Numbered from the stretch's first letter, positions 15,788 through 25,207 are shown. The stretch is DNA of 57,900 nucleotides from Lachnospiraceae bacterium (GCA_009911195.1 QXWV01000035.1:1-57900); one strand, 5' to 3'. Translations and numbers: made by a program. Notes: generated from the letters alone by a model not told the origin.

Positions 15788-17689
15788 TTATGCGCCAATG
15801 GTATTTCCCGTGTAGAGTTGGTAGTACTTTCCTTTGGCACTAAGCAGTTCTTCGTGGGTGCCCCGCTCGATGATGCGCCCTTGCTCCATAACCATGATAC
15901 AGTCCGAGTTGCGGACGGTGGAGAGGCGGTGGGCGATGACGAAGGAGGTCCGGCCAGCCATCAAAGCATCCATGCCTTTTTGTACCAGGGCTTCGGTACG
16001 GGTGTCGATGGATGAGGTGGCTTCATCCAGAATCAATACTGGCGGGTCGGCTACTGCGGCCCGGGCGATAGCCAATAACTGCCGCTGGCCCTGGCTTAGG
16101 TTGGCTCCATCGCCAGTGAGCATGGTCTGGTAGCCGCTTGGCAATCGTTTGATGAAACTATGGGCATTTGCCAGCTTTGCGGCAGCAATGCATTCATTAT
16201 CTGTGGCATCCAGGCGGCCATAACGGATGTTTTCCATAACTGTGCCGGTAAACAGGTGGGTATCCTGGAGCACGATGCCCAAACTGTGTCGCAAATCGGG
16301 CTTTTTGATTTTGTTGATGTTGATGCCGTCATAACGTATTTTGCCATCCTGGATATCATAGAAGCGGTTAATCAGGTTGGTGATAGTGGTCTTTCCCGCC
16401 CCTGTGCTTCCTACAAAGGCAATTTTCTGGCCGGGGGTGGCGAACATTTTAATATCTTTCAGTACCATCTTTTTCTCATCATAACCGAAATCCACACCAT
16501 CGAAGGTGACATCGCCTTCCAGTTTGACATAAGTGGTAGTTCCATCCGCTTTATGGGGATGCTTCCAAGCCCATTGATAGGTTTTTTCTGCTGTTTCCGT
16601 CAAAGAGCCATCCGCATTTTCCTTTACATTAACCAATTCCACATATCCCTCGTCGGTTTCAGGCGCTTCGTCCATCATATGGAAGACGCGGGATGCCCCT
16701 GCCCCTGCCATAACGATGCTGTTAATTTGCTGGCTGATTTGAATCACAGGCTGGGTAAAACTTTTGCTTAGGTTCAGAAAGGCTACCAAAGTGCCGAGGG
16801 TAAGGCCGGAAAAACCGCTTAGGGCGAGGATGGCTCCTACAACAGCGCAAAGCACATAGCTGATATTTCCCAGGTTAGCATTCACCGGCATAGTAATATT
16901 GGCAATTTTATTGGCATTGTTGGCGCTTTCCCGCAGTTGCCTGTTTAGCTGCCTAAACTGCTCTAAACTTTTTTCCTCATGGCAGAATACCTTTATTACT
17001 TTTTGACCTTCCATCATTTCTTCAATATAACCGTTGACCTTGCCCAGGTCACTTTGCTGCTGCATGAAGTACCTGGCAGCCTTGCTGCCCATTTTAGATG
17101 TGGTAAAAAGCATAACGGCAATCATAAAAAGGGAGATGGCGGTAAGAGGGATATTTAACACCACCATACTGATAAATGTGGATACCAGCGTAATACTGGA
17201 ATTCACAACCTGGGGAAAACTTTGCCCAATAAGCTGCCGTAAAGTGTCCACGTCATTGGTATAAACCGACATAATGTCGCCATGGGCATGGGTATCGAAA
17301 TATTTGATGGGCAGCGATTCCATATTGGAAAACAGCTTAATACGTATTTTCTTCATGGTTCCCTGGCTTATGTTGACCATAATCCGGTTATAGCCATAGG
17401 CGCAAAGGATGCCCACGGATAAAATAGCGGACAGGGAAAGCAAAGCCTGTGCCAAAGGTCCGTAATCCGGAACGGCCATCCGGGTCAGGGGTATGATATA
17501 GTCATCAATCAAACGCTGCATAAATAAAGTAGCGCAAAGGGTGGTCAGTACCGAAATAAAAATCCCGGCAACCACGGTGAGGCAGGAAAATTTATAATTT
17601 TTGAGAATATATGCTATCATCCGCTTTAAGGAGGCCATCTGTCCTGCGTCCGGCTTTCCCATAAGTGGCTTGTTTTTTTTGTGCATCAT
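15788..17689 (-). CDS. ABC exporter, canonical half of a heterodimer
   Basis: Fused membrane and nucleotide-binding domains (633 aa). Six helices span about 30-340. The NBD has Walker A GSTGAGKTT, signature LSQGQRQLLAIARA, Walker B LILDEATSSID with its catalytic Glu, and switch His in IAHRLSTVRN. All ATPase residues are intact. An insert of about 45 residues sits between membrane domain and NBD. It lies 54 bp downstream of the partner gene in one minus-strand operon behind a MarR regulator. The pair resembles LmrCD, BmrCD and YheIH multidrug exporters; the substrate is unknown. Confidence 0.93.
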   Translation of the reverse strand: MMHKKNKPLMGKPDAGQMASLKRMIAYILKNYKFSCLTVVAGIFISVLTTLCATLFMQRLIDDYIIPLTRMAVPDYGPLAQALLSLSAILSVGILCAYGYNRIMVNISQGTMKKIRIKLFSNMESLPIKYFDTHAHGDIMSVYTNDVDTLRQLIGQSFPQVVNSSITLVSTFISMVVLNIPLTAISLFMIAVMLFTTSKMGSKAARYFMQQQSDLGKVNGYIEEMMEGQKVIKVFCHEEKSLEQFRQLNRQLRESANNANKIANITMPVNANLGNISYVLCAVVGAILALSGFSGLTLGTLVAFLNLSKSFTQPVIQISQQINSIVMAGAGASRVFHMMDEAPETDEGYVELVNVKENADGSLTETAEKTYQWAWKHPHKADGTTTYVKLEGDVTFDGVDFGYDEKKMVLKDIKMFATPGQKIAFVGSTGAGKTTITNLINRFYDIQDGKIRYDGININKIKKPDLRHSLGIVLQDTHLFTGTVMENIRYGRLDATDNECIAAAKLANAHSFIKRLPSGYQTMLTGDGANLSQGQRQLLAIARAAVADPPVLILDEATSSIDTRTEALVQKGMDALMAGRTSFVIAHRLSTVRNSDCIMVMEQGRIIERGTHEELLSAKGKYYQLYTGNTIGA

Positions 17690-17743
17690 AAAAATCGTCT
17701 CCTTTCTATTCCAAGGGTCTTTTAGGCGCTTGCGAAACTCACA

Positions 17744-19504
17744 TCATCCTCCGGCTTTATGGTCGAAATCCCCGCCGCCTTTCATCTGGACGTCATAGAT
17801 TTCCTGATAGATGGTATTGGATTTTAGCAGGTTTTCGTGGGTATCAAAGCCATTTACCCTGCCATCTTCCAGAACAAGAATGCGGTCGGCATCCTGTACG
17901 CTGGAAATACGCTGGGAGATAATCAGTTTAGTAGTGCCAGGTATCTTGGTGGAAAAAGCCTGGCGGATTTTGGCATCCGTGGCGGTATCTACAGCGCTGG
18001 TGGAGTCATCCAGAATCAGTATTTTAGGGTTTTTCAACAGTGCGCGGGCGATGCAGAGGCGTTGCTTCTGGCCGCCGGATACATTGCTGCCCCCTTGCTC
18101 TATCCAGGTATCGTATTTATCGGGAAAGCGTTGGATAAATTCATCGGCGCATGCCAATCGGCAGGCTTCCATACATTCTTCTTCCGTAGCGTCTTCCTTG
18201 CCCCAACGCAGATTGTCCAGGATAGTGCCGGAAAAGAGCACATTCTTTTGAAGAACCACAGCTACCTGATTCCGGAGCGTTTCCATATCATAGGAACGGA
18301 CATCATGCCCTCCCACGCATACAGTGCCTTCCGTCACGTCATAGAGCCGGCTTATCAGGCTGACAAAGCTGGATTTTCCGCAGCCGGTACCGCCGATGAT
18401 GCCGATGGTTTCGCCCGCATCAATGTGTAAATTGATATGGCTGAGGGTATCTTCCCCGCTGCCGCTGCGGTAAGAAAAGCTTACCTGATGAAAGTCGATA
18501 CCCCCGTCAGGAATATCCTTTACCGGGCTGCCGGGATTGGACAGGTCGGCTTTTTCTTCCAGCACTTCCGCGATTCTCCTGGCACTTGCAGCGCTTAAAG
18601 TAATCATGACGAAAATCATGGAAAGCATCATAAGAGACATCATCATGCTCATAATATAGCTGAAAAGAGAAGTCAGGCTGCCTGTGGTGAGAAGCCCGTC
18701 TGTAATGTAATGTGCCCCCAGCCAAGACAGGGCAATGATACAGCCATAAATGGAAAGCATCATGATAGGGCTGTTAAAGGCTAACATGGATTCCGCTTTG
18801 ACAAAAAGCCGGTATAAGTTCTCGGAAGCTTTGGAGAATTTGCTCTTTTCATAATCTTCCCTTACAAAAGCCTTTACAACGCGTATGCCTGAGACATTTT
18901 CCTGTACACTGGCATTCAAATCATCATATTTCCCGAATACCTGGTCAAAGACCGGCATTGTTTTGCGCATAATCGTAAAAAGGACAATGGCAAGAAAAAA
19001 GAGGACGCACAGGAAAACTAAACTAAGCTTCCGGTTAATAACAACACACATAAACATGCTGCACATCAGCATTAACGGTGCCCTTACGGCAATCCTGAGA
19101 ATCATTTGGTAGGCATTCTGTAGATTGGTCACATCGGTAGTCATACGGGTAACAAGCCCTGCCGTGCTGTATTTATCAATATTGGAAAACGAAAAAGTCT
19201 GGATATTGGCATACATGCTTTCCCGCAGATTGCAGGCAAAGCCGGAAGAGGCAGAAGCCGCATAGCGTCCGGCCTGAATGCCAAAAAACAGGCTGAAGAA
19301 AGCGAGTATAAGCATGATAGCCCCATATAGGCAGACCATCCGCATATTTCCGGCCTCAATGCCTTTGTCGATGATGGATGCAGTAACAAAGGGGATTAAT
19401 ATTTCCATCAGGACTTCCAGGGCCGTAAAAACGGGGGTCAGGGCAGAATCCTTTTTATATTCCCCGATTTGTTGATAAAGTGTTTTTAACATAGCAATCA
19501 CCAT
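17744..19504 (-). CDS. ABC exporter, degenerate half of a heterodimer
   Basis: 586 aa, with six membrane helices (about 15-310) and an NBD. Walker A is GGTGCGKSS and the signature is VSGGQKQRLCIARA. Walker B ends in LILDDSTSAVD, with Asp in place of the catalytic Glu, and the switch His is Gln (IISQRISSVQD, about residue 531). These are the usual changes in the non-hydrolysing site of heterodimeric exporters, so it should pair with the downstream protein. It follows the MarR gene by about 10 bp. Confidence 0.93.
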   Translation of the reverse strand: MVIAMLKTLYQQIGEYKKDSALTPVFTALEVLMEILIPFVTASIIDKGIEAGNMRMVCLYGAIMLILAFFSLFFGIQAGRYAASASSGFACNLRESMYANIQTFSFSNIDKYSTAGLVTRMTTDVTNLQNAYQMILRIAVRAPLMLMCSMFMCVVINRKLSLVFLCVLFFLAIVLFTIMRKTMPVFDQVFGKYDDLNASVQENVSGIRVVKAFVREDYEKSKFSKASENLYRLFVKAESMLAFNSPIMMLSIYGCIIALSWLGAHYITDGLLTTGSLTSLFSYIMSMMMSLMMLSMIFVMITLSAASARRIAEVLEEKADLSNPGSPVKDIPDGGIDFHQVSFSYRSGSGEDTLSHINLHIDAGETIGIIGGTGCGKSSFVSLISRLYDVTEGTVCVGGHDVRSYDMETLRNQVAVVLQKNVLFSGTILDNLRWGKEDATEEECMEACRLACADEFIQRFPDKYDTWIEQGGSNVSGGQKQRLCIARALLKNPKILILDDSTSAVDTATDAKIRQAFSTKIPGTTKLIISQRISSVQDADRILVLEDGRVNGFDTHENLLKSNTIYQEIYDVQMKGGGDFDHKAGG

Positions 19505-19514
19505 ACCTTTCTGT

Positions 19515-19946
19515 TTATGAGTTTATGGAACGGTAAACTTTATGCAGCAGACGGTTGAGTTCTGTCTGTTCTTCGGGCAGCAGCCCGGAAAAAAGTTTGC
19601 ATTCCGTTTCTATTATGGATTCCCTGACGCTTAAACATATGCGAAGTCCTTCATCGGAAATCCGTACATGCTTAATGCGTTTGTCATTTTTGTCATTGAA
19701 GGAAACTATCAGGTTTTTCCGTTCCAGCCGGGCGATGATACCGGCGGCTGTGGATTGGGCAACGCCGAAGTATTTTTCCAAATCCTTCAGGGAAGCGGTG
19801 TGGCCAGGGCTTAGATGTAGCGCCACCAGCATTTTAAACTGGGTGGATGTAAGCTCATAGGTCAGCAGTTCGTTATTAATAGTTTTTTCTACTTTGTCAT
19901 TGATACGTTTGATAAGTTCGCCATTGTGGAATTGCCGGTTTTCCAT
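19515..19946 (-). CDS. MarR-family transcriptional regulator
   Basis: 143 aa winged-helix dimer. Recognition region is LKDLEKYFGVAQSTAAGIIA and the wing carries DKNDKRIKHVRIS. It probably represses the two ABC exporter genes that follow in the same operon and is relieved by a transported compound. ATG 19946 is preferred because GAAAGGAG lies 13 nt upstream; ATG 19958 lies only 1 nt from it. The promoter region carries an AGCGTGCT direct repeat. Confidence 0.9.
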   Translation of the reverse strand: MENRQFHNGELIKRINDKVEKTINNELLTYELTSTQFKMLVALHLSPGHTASLKDLEKYFGVAQSTAAGIIARLERKNLIVSFNDKNDKRIKHVRISDEGLRICLSVRESIIETECKLFSGLLPEEQTELNRLLHKVYRSINS

Positions 19947-20007
19947 GTCGGTAACCATACTCCTTTCAAAGCCTGGAAGCTTTATAACCAATAAATTTAC
20001 TGGATAA

Positions 20008-20050
20008 AGTATAATAAAATAACAGCACGCTGTCAATAGCACGCTGTTGA
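20008..20050 (-). promoter_or_regulatory. Promoter and putative MarR operator
   Basis: On the minus strand TTGACA (20031-20036), 17 bp, TATACT (20008-20013), an excellent vegetative promoter. AGCGTGCT occurs twice (20025-20030 region and 20037-20044), also forming an imperfect AACAGC...GCTGTT dyad around the -35. A repressor bound here would block the promoter. Confidence 0.7.
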
Positions 20051-20091
20051 TTTTATTATTTTTTTATATTTCATTTAGGGTGTCAAAAACT

Positions 20092-21267
20092 CTATCTGCG
20101 GAAGGCTCTGAATGCCCGGGCATTTTTCAGGAAAGCAACTGCAGGCTGTTCAAATGCTTTCGTCAGGAGGACGGAAATGGCTAAGGAACAGAGAAGGGCG
20201 GCAATATATTTGATGCCCCAGTCCAGAAGAAGATATCCTGTGGTTGGAACATTTATTTTATCATATGTGGATAATACGATAAAATGGAACAGATAGATGG
20301 GGTAGGAATATTTCCCTAAAGTTTCCCATAACTTATTATCCGTCCAGAAGGGCGGGAATATTTTCTGGCTTACGGCAATGAGGAAAAACCATAGTCCGAA
20401 CATGGTTTCGGAGCTGATAAGAAAAAGTGAATTTTCGCCAAAAGCCTGTCCGGCAATCATGATTATGGAAAAAACAAGCAGCACATAGGAAAAAACTTTT
20501 GGTTTGCCGATTTTCTCCAAAATCTGGCGGCGGAAGAGGAAGTAAAGCATAATTCCTGCAATGAGTACGGGGAACTGTGCAAAAAAGTTGAATGTACCTG
20601 CATAGGCACTGTATATATGAGAATCCACCCCTTCCGGAAAAAGACGGTAAATAAAATGGGTGAGTATACGGCAGAGGAAAGAGGAGAGAAGGAACAGGGC
20701 CGCTGATTTTTCCAGGGAGTCAATGAGCTTATATAAGCAGGGTGCCAGCAAATAAAAAATTGCCAGTGTTCCAAGATACCATTCCACCCCGATGATGCTG
20801 TCGGCATAATGGGGGAACAGGCCATGGAGGAAGAACAGATGGGTGAAAACATTTCCGGCGGTGATATGCTCCTGTGTTCCGAGCCAATAGGTGCTGCCGC
20901 CCTGAAAAAGGGCATAAACAAGCAGGGCAAGATAGTATAAAGGTATTAATCTTATGAACTTGCCCGTCCACCAGGGGATGAGCTGACGGAAAGTCATTGC
21001 TTTGGGGGTTTCTTTGCCATGAAAAAAGTGCTCCAATGACAGGAATGTAAGATAAGCGGAGAGCAGGAAGAAAAGCTGCACCCCGTTTTTGCCGGCATTT
21101 CCTATTTTTCCAAGCAGCCCTGGCAGGCTGGAAGCATTGCTGTGAACCATTACGATTCCGCAAACGGCAATCCCTTTGAGTGAATCAATCCATGTTGTCC
21201 TTGTCTTTTCCATTTTTCCTCGCATTCCGCCGCACAAGCGGCTTTTTGTACAGTGGGAACTATTCAT
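20092..21267 (-). CDS. Acyltransferase family 3 membrane protein
   Basis: 391 aa with about ten transmembrane helices. It has the family opening WIDSLKGIAVCGIVMVHS, with the conserved His near the first helix. Members transfer acetyl or other acyl groups to extracytoplasmic glycans. It is the third gene of a minus-strand set after an MBOAT and an SGNH-like protein, and overlaps the latter by 8 bp. Together they probably O-acylate a surface polysaccharide or teichoic acid. A downstream start (MEKTRTTW) is possible. Confidence 0.87.
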   Translation of the reverse strand: MNSSHCTKSRLCGGMRGKMEKTRTTWIDSLKGIAVCGIVMVHSNASSLPGLLGKIGNAGKNGVQLFFLLSAYLTFLSLEHFFHGKETPKAMTFRQLIPWWTGKFIRLIPLYYLALLVYALFQGGSTYWLGTQEHITAGNVFTHLFFLHGLFPHYADSIIGVEWYLGTLAIFYLLAPCLYKLIDSLEKSAALFLLSSFLCRILTHFIYRLFPEGVDSHIYSAYAGTFNFFAQFPVLIAGIMLYFLFRRQILEKIGKPKVFSYVLLVFSIIMIAGQAFGENSLFLISSETMFGLWFFLIAVSQKIFPPFWTDNKLWETLGKYSYPIYLFHFIVLSTYDKINVPTTGYLLLDWGIKYIAALLCSLAISVLLTKAFEQPAVAFLKNARAFRAFRR

Positions 21268-22198
21268 ATATATCCTGTATCAGTATGCGGACAAATTTCT
21301 TTGCTCCGTCTTTGTTCAGATGGTCGCCGTCCATAAATAATTCATAGTGGTGGGCAAAACGTTCGTCATAGGAATAATCATAGTATTCCACACCAGTGCG
21401 GTTTACTATTTCCTCCAGCAGGCCATAGAATTCTTTTTCAAAATCTGGTGCTATCTGCCTGACAGCATCGGTATATTCCGACAGGCAGGGGGCAGTAACC
21501 AGAATAGGCCGGACATTAGATTCTTTGCATAATTCGATAATTTGATACAAGGCATTTATTTCTTCCTGGTTATAAATCCGGCCGCCATTTTCGTCCAACT
21601 GGCCGGCAATTATATATCTTTCCGATGCCATAAGGACATTTTTTTCTAAGTCGATATAGGAAGACATGGAGCTCCATTCTTTGGATTCTTCCTCCTGGAG
21701 GGGGATGGCTGAACGGAAAATATCTTCATAGGCGGAGAGCACCGGAAAATATTTTGTGTAAAGGGCAGTGTCAAAATGATAATTTTTAACTGCTTCCTTG
21801 GGCAGGATTTTATAATACCGTTTATTTTTGGATTCAAAGCCGGGATAACTTTCATCACTGATTCCAAATAAAGAAAAATGGGATATTGGAATGAATACAA
21901 CAGCGCCTTCCTGAAGGGCTTGCCTATAATTTTGGAAAATCTTTAAATCATAGGAAGGGCGCTGCTGGCTCATGCCGAAATTAAAACAGGTATACTGCCC
22001 CTCAAAATCTTCATAGCAGAATCCATAAAGCCCGTGGCTGGAGCCCAGATTGCATATTTGGATATTCTCCGGCACAGATTGGAATTTCCGCGTATTGTCG
22101 CTATCCGTGCCGTTATTTTTATACCACTCATTAATGGATGTAATGAGCAAACCAACGCAAAAGATATATATCAATATTTTTATCAAAAATTTTTTCAT
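21260..22198 (-). CDS. SGNH/AlgX-DltD-like membrane-anchored protein of an O-acylation cassette
   Basis: 312 aa with one N-terminal transmembrane helix (about 4-22) and an extracytoplasmic domain. CNLGSSHGLYGF supplies a block-I-like Ser and MDGDHLNKDGA supplies an Asp/His block, typical of SGNH-type partners of MBOAT proteins (AlgX/AlgJ, DltD, PatB). It probably delivers acyl groups to the final glycan. The gene lies 5 bp after the MBOAT gene and overlaps the acyltransferase-3 gene. Confidence 0.8.
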   Translation of the reverse strand: MKKFLIKILIYIFCVGLLITSINEWYKNNGTDSDNTRKFQSVPENIQICNLGSSHGLYGFCYEDFEGQYTCFNFGMSQQRPSYDLKIFQNYRQALQEGAVVFIPISHFSLFGISDESYPGFESKNKRYYKILPKEAVKNYHFDTALYTKYFPVLSAYEDIFRSAIPLQEEESKEWSSMSSYIDLEKNVLMASERYIIAGQLDENGGRIYNQEEINALYQIIELCKESNVRPILVTAPCLSEYTDAVRQIAPDFEKEFYGLLEEIVNRTGVEYYDYSYDERFAHHYELFMDGDHLNKDGAKKFVRILIQDIYE

Positions 22199-22203
22199 AT
22201 TTC

Positions 22204-23643
22204 TTAGAACTGAAAATAAACGAATTCAGCCGCTCCCCCCTTTTGTGAAAATAGGACAACGATTACACCAAGTGCAATGTAAAGCCCCCATTCTACCGCC
22301 TTGCTTTTGGTATGCAGCAAATCAAAACTGCATTTTTTATAGAAGCTATAATCCGAGGCCGATAGGATAAAAATAAGGAATATCAAATATAGGAATTGGA
22401 ACTTATCAATACCCAGAAAATAATAACCGTTATGTATATATTCCATAGGGGATGAAATACCGTCCAGCATATGGGCCAGCACATAAAGTGCATCGTCGAT
22501 ATTGCTGGCCCGGAAAAATATCATGGTGAAATTCCAAAAGGCGAATACAACGAGCCAGGAGATAAATATACCGGCCTTATGCTGCTTTATTTTTTCAATT
22601 GGTTTATGAAAAGTATTTTCGAGGATTTGGGCTATCCCATGCAGCCCTCCCCATACGAGGAAAGTCCAGTCCGCCCCATGCCAGAACCCGCTGAGGAGGA
22701 AGGTGAGGAAAAGGTTACGGTTTCTTTTCCAGGTACGGCATCGGCTGCCGCCTAACGGGATATAAACATAATCCCGGAACCAGGATGACAGGGAGATATG
22801 CCACCGCCTCCAAAATTCTTTGATTGAGGTAGAAAAATAGGGCGATGCAAAATTAGTTGCTAAATCAATGCCCATCAGCTTCGAGGTACCGATAGCAATG
22901 CTGGAATACCCTGAAAAATCGCAGTAAATCTGCAAAACGAAAAAGAAGGCGGCGATGGCTAAAGTCAGCCCATTATAGCTCTCTAAGCCGCCATAGATTT
23001 TATCTACATATAAAGCTAATGTGTCAGCAACTACCATTTTTTTAAAATATCCCCAGAGAATCATTTTTAGCCCGTCCATGGCTTTCGGTTCTTCAAAGCT
23101 TTTCGGGGATTTGATTTGGGGCAACAGATGGGAAGTGCGTTCAATCGGTCCGGCTACAAGCTGGGGAAAAAATGTAATAAATGCCGCATAGTATCCAAAA
23201 TGCCGTTCCGCCCGGATATCCCCCCTGTAAACATCGATAACATAGCTTAAAGCCTGGAAGGTATAAAAAGAAATTCCTACAGGCAAAATCAAGCGAAGGG
23301 TCACCGGGTTAAGGCGGATGGAAAAAAGTTCCAGGCTTCGGCATAAATTTTCTAAAAAGAAATTAAAATATTTAAAGAGAAACAAAGTGCCCAAACAGGC
23401 TACGGCGGTAAACAGCAAAATAATCTTTTTACCTTTACTGCCGGATTTTTCCAGCGCTAAGGCAGAACAGTAGGAAATTGCAGTGACTCCCAATATCAGA
23501 AAAATGTATTTGGGATTCCAGCTCATATAAAAATAGCAACTGGCTGCTAATAACAGAAACCACCGGTATTTATGCGGCAATAGCCAATATAAGACAAATA
23601 CAACCGGCAGAAAGAAAATATATGCAAAAGAGTTAAAAAGCAT
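22204..23643 (-). CDS. MBOAT O-acyltransferase (AlgI/DltB type), cassette A
   Basis: Polytopic membrane-bound O-acyltransferase, 479 aa. The core FWRRWHISLSSWFRDYVYIP and the catalytic-His block LSGFWHGADWTF are intact. It moves an acyl group across the membrane for polysaccharide O-acetylation. ATG 23643 is chosen because GAGAGG lies 7 nt upstream, 8 codons inside a longer frame. It leads the minus-strand cassette with the SGNH-like and acyltransferase-3 genes. A related MBOAT lies at 28270-29634. Confidence 0.93.
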   Translation of the reverse strand: MLFNSFAYIFFLPVVFVLYWLLPHKYRWFLLLAASCYFYMSWNPKYIFLILGVTAISYCSALALEKSGSKGKKIILLFTAVACLGTLFLFKYFNFFLENLCRSLELFSIRLNPVTLRLILPVGISFYTFQALSYVIDVYRGDIRAERHFGYYAAFITFFPQLVAGPIERTSHLLPQIKSPKSFEEPKAMDGLKMILWGYFKKMVVADTLALYVDKIYGGLESYNGLTLAIAAFFFVLQIYCDFSGYSSIAIGTSKLMGIDLATNFASPYFSTSIKEFWRRWHISLSSWFRDYVYIPLGGSRCRTWKRNRNLFLTFLLSGFWHGADWTFLVWGGLHGIAQILENTFHKPIEKIKQHKAGIFISWLVVFAFWNFTMIFFRASNIDDALYVLAHMLDGISSPMEYIHNGYYFLGIDKFQFLYLIFLIFILSASDYSFYKKCSFDLLHTKSKAVEWGLYIALGVIVVLFSQKGGAAEFVYFQF

Positions 23644-23682
23644 GGCCGTACCTCTCGGTTTTTTCATTTGTAAACCGTTTTT

Positions 23683-23711
23683 ATCATAGCATTATAATTT
23701 ATAAGAGTCAA
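23683..23711 (-). promoter_or_regulatory. Promoter of the O-acylation cassette
   Basis: On the minus strand TTGACT (23706-23711), 17 bp, TATGAT (23683-23688), about 40 bp before the MBOAT start. A second TTGACA lies a little upstream. Confidence 0.6.
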
Positions 23712-23763
23712 TAATCTTTGTCAAGTACTAATTTAAACTTTCTTTGCTATGGCAATCCTTGTG

Positions 23764-23792
23764 GAATAATTTTATAGAATTTTCAGATACTA
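23764..23792 (+). promoter_or_regulatory. Putative sigma-G/F type promoter of spoVAC
   Basis: GAATA (23764-23768), 17 bp, GATACTA (23786-23792). This is one base from the forespore consensus -10 CATnnTA and has the right spacing. Expression of spoVA genes by sigma G is known in Bacillus; the assignment here is inferred. Confidence 0.5.
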
Positions 23793-23900
23793 TAAAAAGT
23801 AAACGTAGATTCCTTGTCGCTTGCAGAGTGCTTTGCAGTGACCTGATAGCGAGAGGCTGTGAAAGGATATCAATAGATAAATTAGTAGGGAGGAAAACAT

Positions 23901-24359
23901 ATGGATGAGCAGATGAAGCAGGAATACCAGGAATATGTGAAGGAAATGACGCCAACCCACAACCTTTGGATGCAGATGGCAAAAGCATTTTTGGTAGGCG
24001 GAATCATATGTACGATTGGACAATTTATTTTAAACTACTGTACGAATACGTTGGGCTTTGATAAGGAAACGGCAGGGAGCTGGTGTTCTCTTCTTTTGAT
24101 TCTATGCAGCATATTGCTGACAGGGTTCAATATTTACCCTTCCATTGTTAAGTTTGGCGGGGCAGGAGCCTTGGTGCCGATTACCGGGTTTGCCAATTCC
24201 GTAGCGGCTCCGGCCATTGAATTTAAAAAGGAAGGCCAGGTGTTCGGCGTAGGATGTAAGATATTTACAATTGCCGGGCCAGTGATTTTATATGGCATTT
24301 TTACGAGCTGGGTGCTGGGGCTGGGGTATTGGATTGGGAAATGTGTGGGTATTTTTTAA
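23901..24359 (+). CDS. spoVAC: Stage V sporulation protein AC
   Basis: Integral membrane component of the SpoVA channel that moves dipicolinic acid into the forespore and out on germination. 152 aa. AFLVGGIICTIGQFI, GAGALVPITGFANS and the following helices align by eye with B. subtilis SpoVAC over its full length. Ribosome site AGGGAGG lies 6 nt upstream. The expected next gene, spoVAD, is not adjacent but lies 6.6 kb away at 30972. Confidence 0.93.
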   Translation: MDEQMKQEYQEYVKEMTPTHNLWMQMAKAFLVGGIICTIGQFILNYCTNTLGFDKETAGSWCSLLLILCSILLTGFNIYPSIVKFGGAGALVPITGFANSVAAPAIEFKKEGQVFGVGCKIFTIAGPVILYGIFTSWVLGLGYWIGKCVGIF

Positions 24360-24389
24360 TAAAGATGGGAAAAGGCTTATGTTATGGAT

Positions 24390-24506
24390 GAAGATTAGAA
24401 TCAGGCCGTCCGTGGCTTTCCTCTCATCCTCAAAACTGATATTCTCCCAATCATCCAGATAGCCGGACAGCAAATCAATCTGCTGTCCGGCTATGATATG
24501 TTTTAC
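24390..24506 (-). pseudogene. C-terminal remnant resembling a large serine recombinase
   Basis: Directly after the stop at 24507, the same frame continues with AGQQIDLLSGYLDDWENIS and FEDERKATDGLI. This recalls the last coiled segment of large serine recombinases (Q-IE-LS-YLD-W---SFDDKR-VVD-LI). Nothing upstream encodes the catalytic domain. If right, it is scar tissue of a lost mobile element beside spoVAC. Confidence 0.4.
24459..24494. terminator. Perfect 14-bp hairpin between convergent units
   Basis: ATAGCCGGACAGCA (24459-24472) pairs with TGCTGTCCGGCTAT (24481-24494) around an 8-nt loop. A short TTTTAC follows on the plus strand. It may end transcription from either side, although the U tracts are weak. 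Confidence 0.45.
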
Positions 24507-25207
24507 TTAAAAGCCGAGCCCTTGTTTGATTTTCTCCATAATTGTGTTATCAAACTGATAATTTATTTCGCGTAGTCCTATTGTAGCTCCCTTTTTCGGA
24601 TATATCCACAAAACCCCCATATCCCTTGCCGCTTGTTTCAAAGTGAATTGGGGACCCGGTGTAGCGGCTACCAATAGCACATCTTTAATTCCTGAATAGG
24701 GCAATCGCTTTTTTTCCAGTACCAACCCTTTTTCATAAAAACGTGCTGCACCATCTCCGTGCTTTTTCGGAATCTCTACAACTAATTTTCCGAACTCAGC
24801 ATCCGGAGCACCGCTTGCCAAATTTCCGTTCCATTCCAAAATACATTCTCCGCCATGTTTGCTACGATGTTCCTCCGCTTTTTTTGCCCGGTTTTCACGC
24901 TCTGCGTAAAATGATTTCAGATACCAAACGATAATTGCTACACCACCTACAAGAAATATTAATGTTGATATTATTTTCCTTGAGCCGCCTGATGTGCTGA
25001 TTTACCTGCTCTTAAAGGTATTGCTGGCCACATAAATGAATGGGGAGGGCCGGGGCCACTTCCATCCAAAAAGACGTTCCCAGCCGCGCAGATTCCTGCG
25101 GGCAAAAGAACGCCGGTCTTGACCATATAAAATTGAGCATGACAAAACTGCGAGGCTACATAGTTATAACACCACTCCGCTTGCTTGAGAATCTCACAAG
25201 GTATCAT
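24507..25207 (-). pseudogene. Frameshifted membrane protein of unknown family
   Basis: The 5' part reads in one frame from ATG 25207 (MIPCEILKQAEWCYNYVASQ) to TAA at 24971-24973. The 3' part is open in the -1 frame from 25001 to 24507. It encodes a transmembrane helix (IISTLIFLVGGVAIIVWYL), a charged segment (SFYAERENRAKKAEEHRSKH) and a soluble domain, but it has no start codon before TTG 24839. The two frames overlap at 24974-25001, so a single-base indel best explains them. About 230 aa if joined. No family recognised. Confidence 0.55.

Noticed and set aside
22471-22755. A 94-codon plus-strand frame inside MBOAT cassette A
   Set aside because: It is opposite conserved MBOAT catalytic blocks; a shadow.
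23641-23900. A riboswitch or leader RNA before spoVAC
   Set aside because: No conserved riboswitch core was recognised; promoter-like boxes explain the region adequately.
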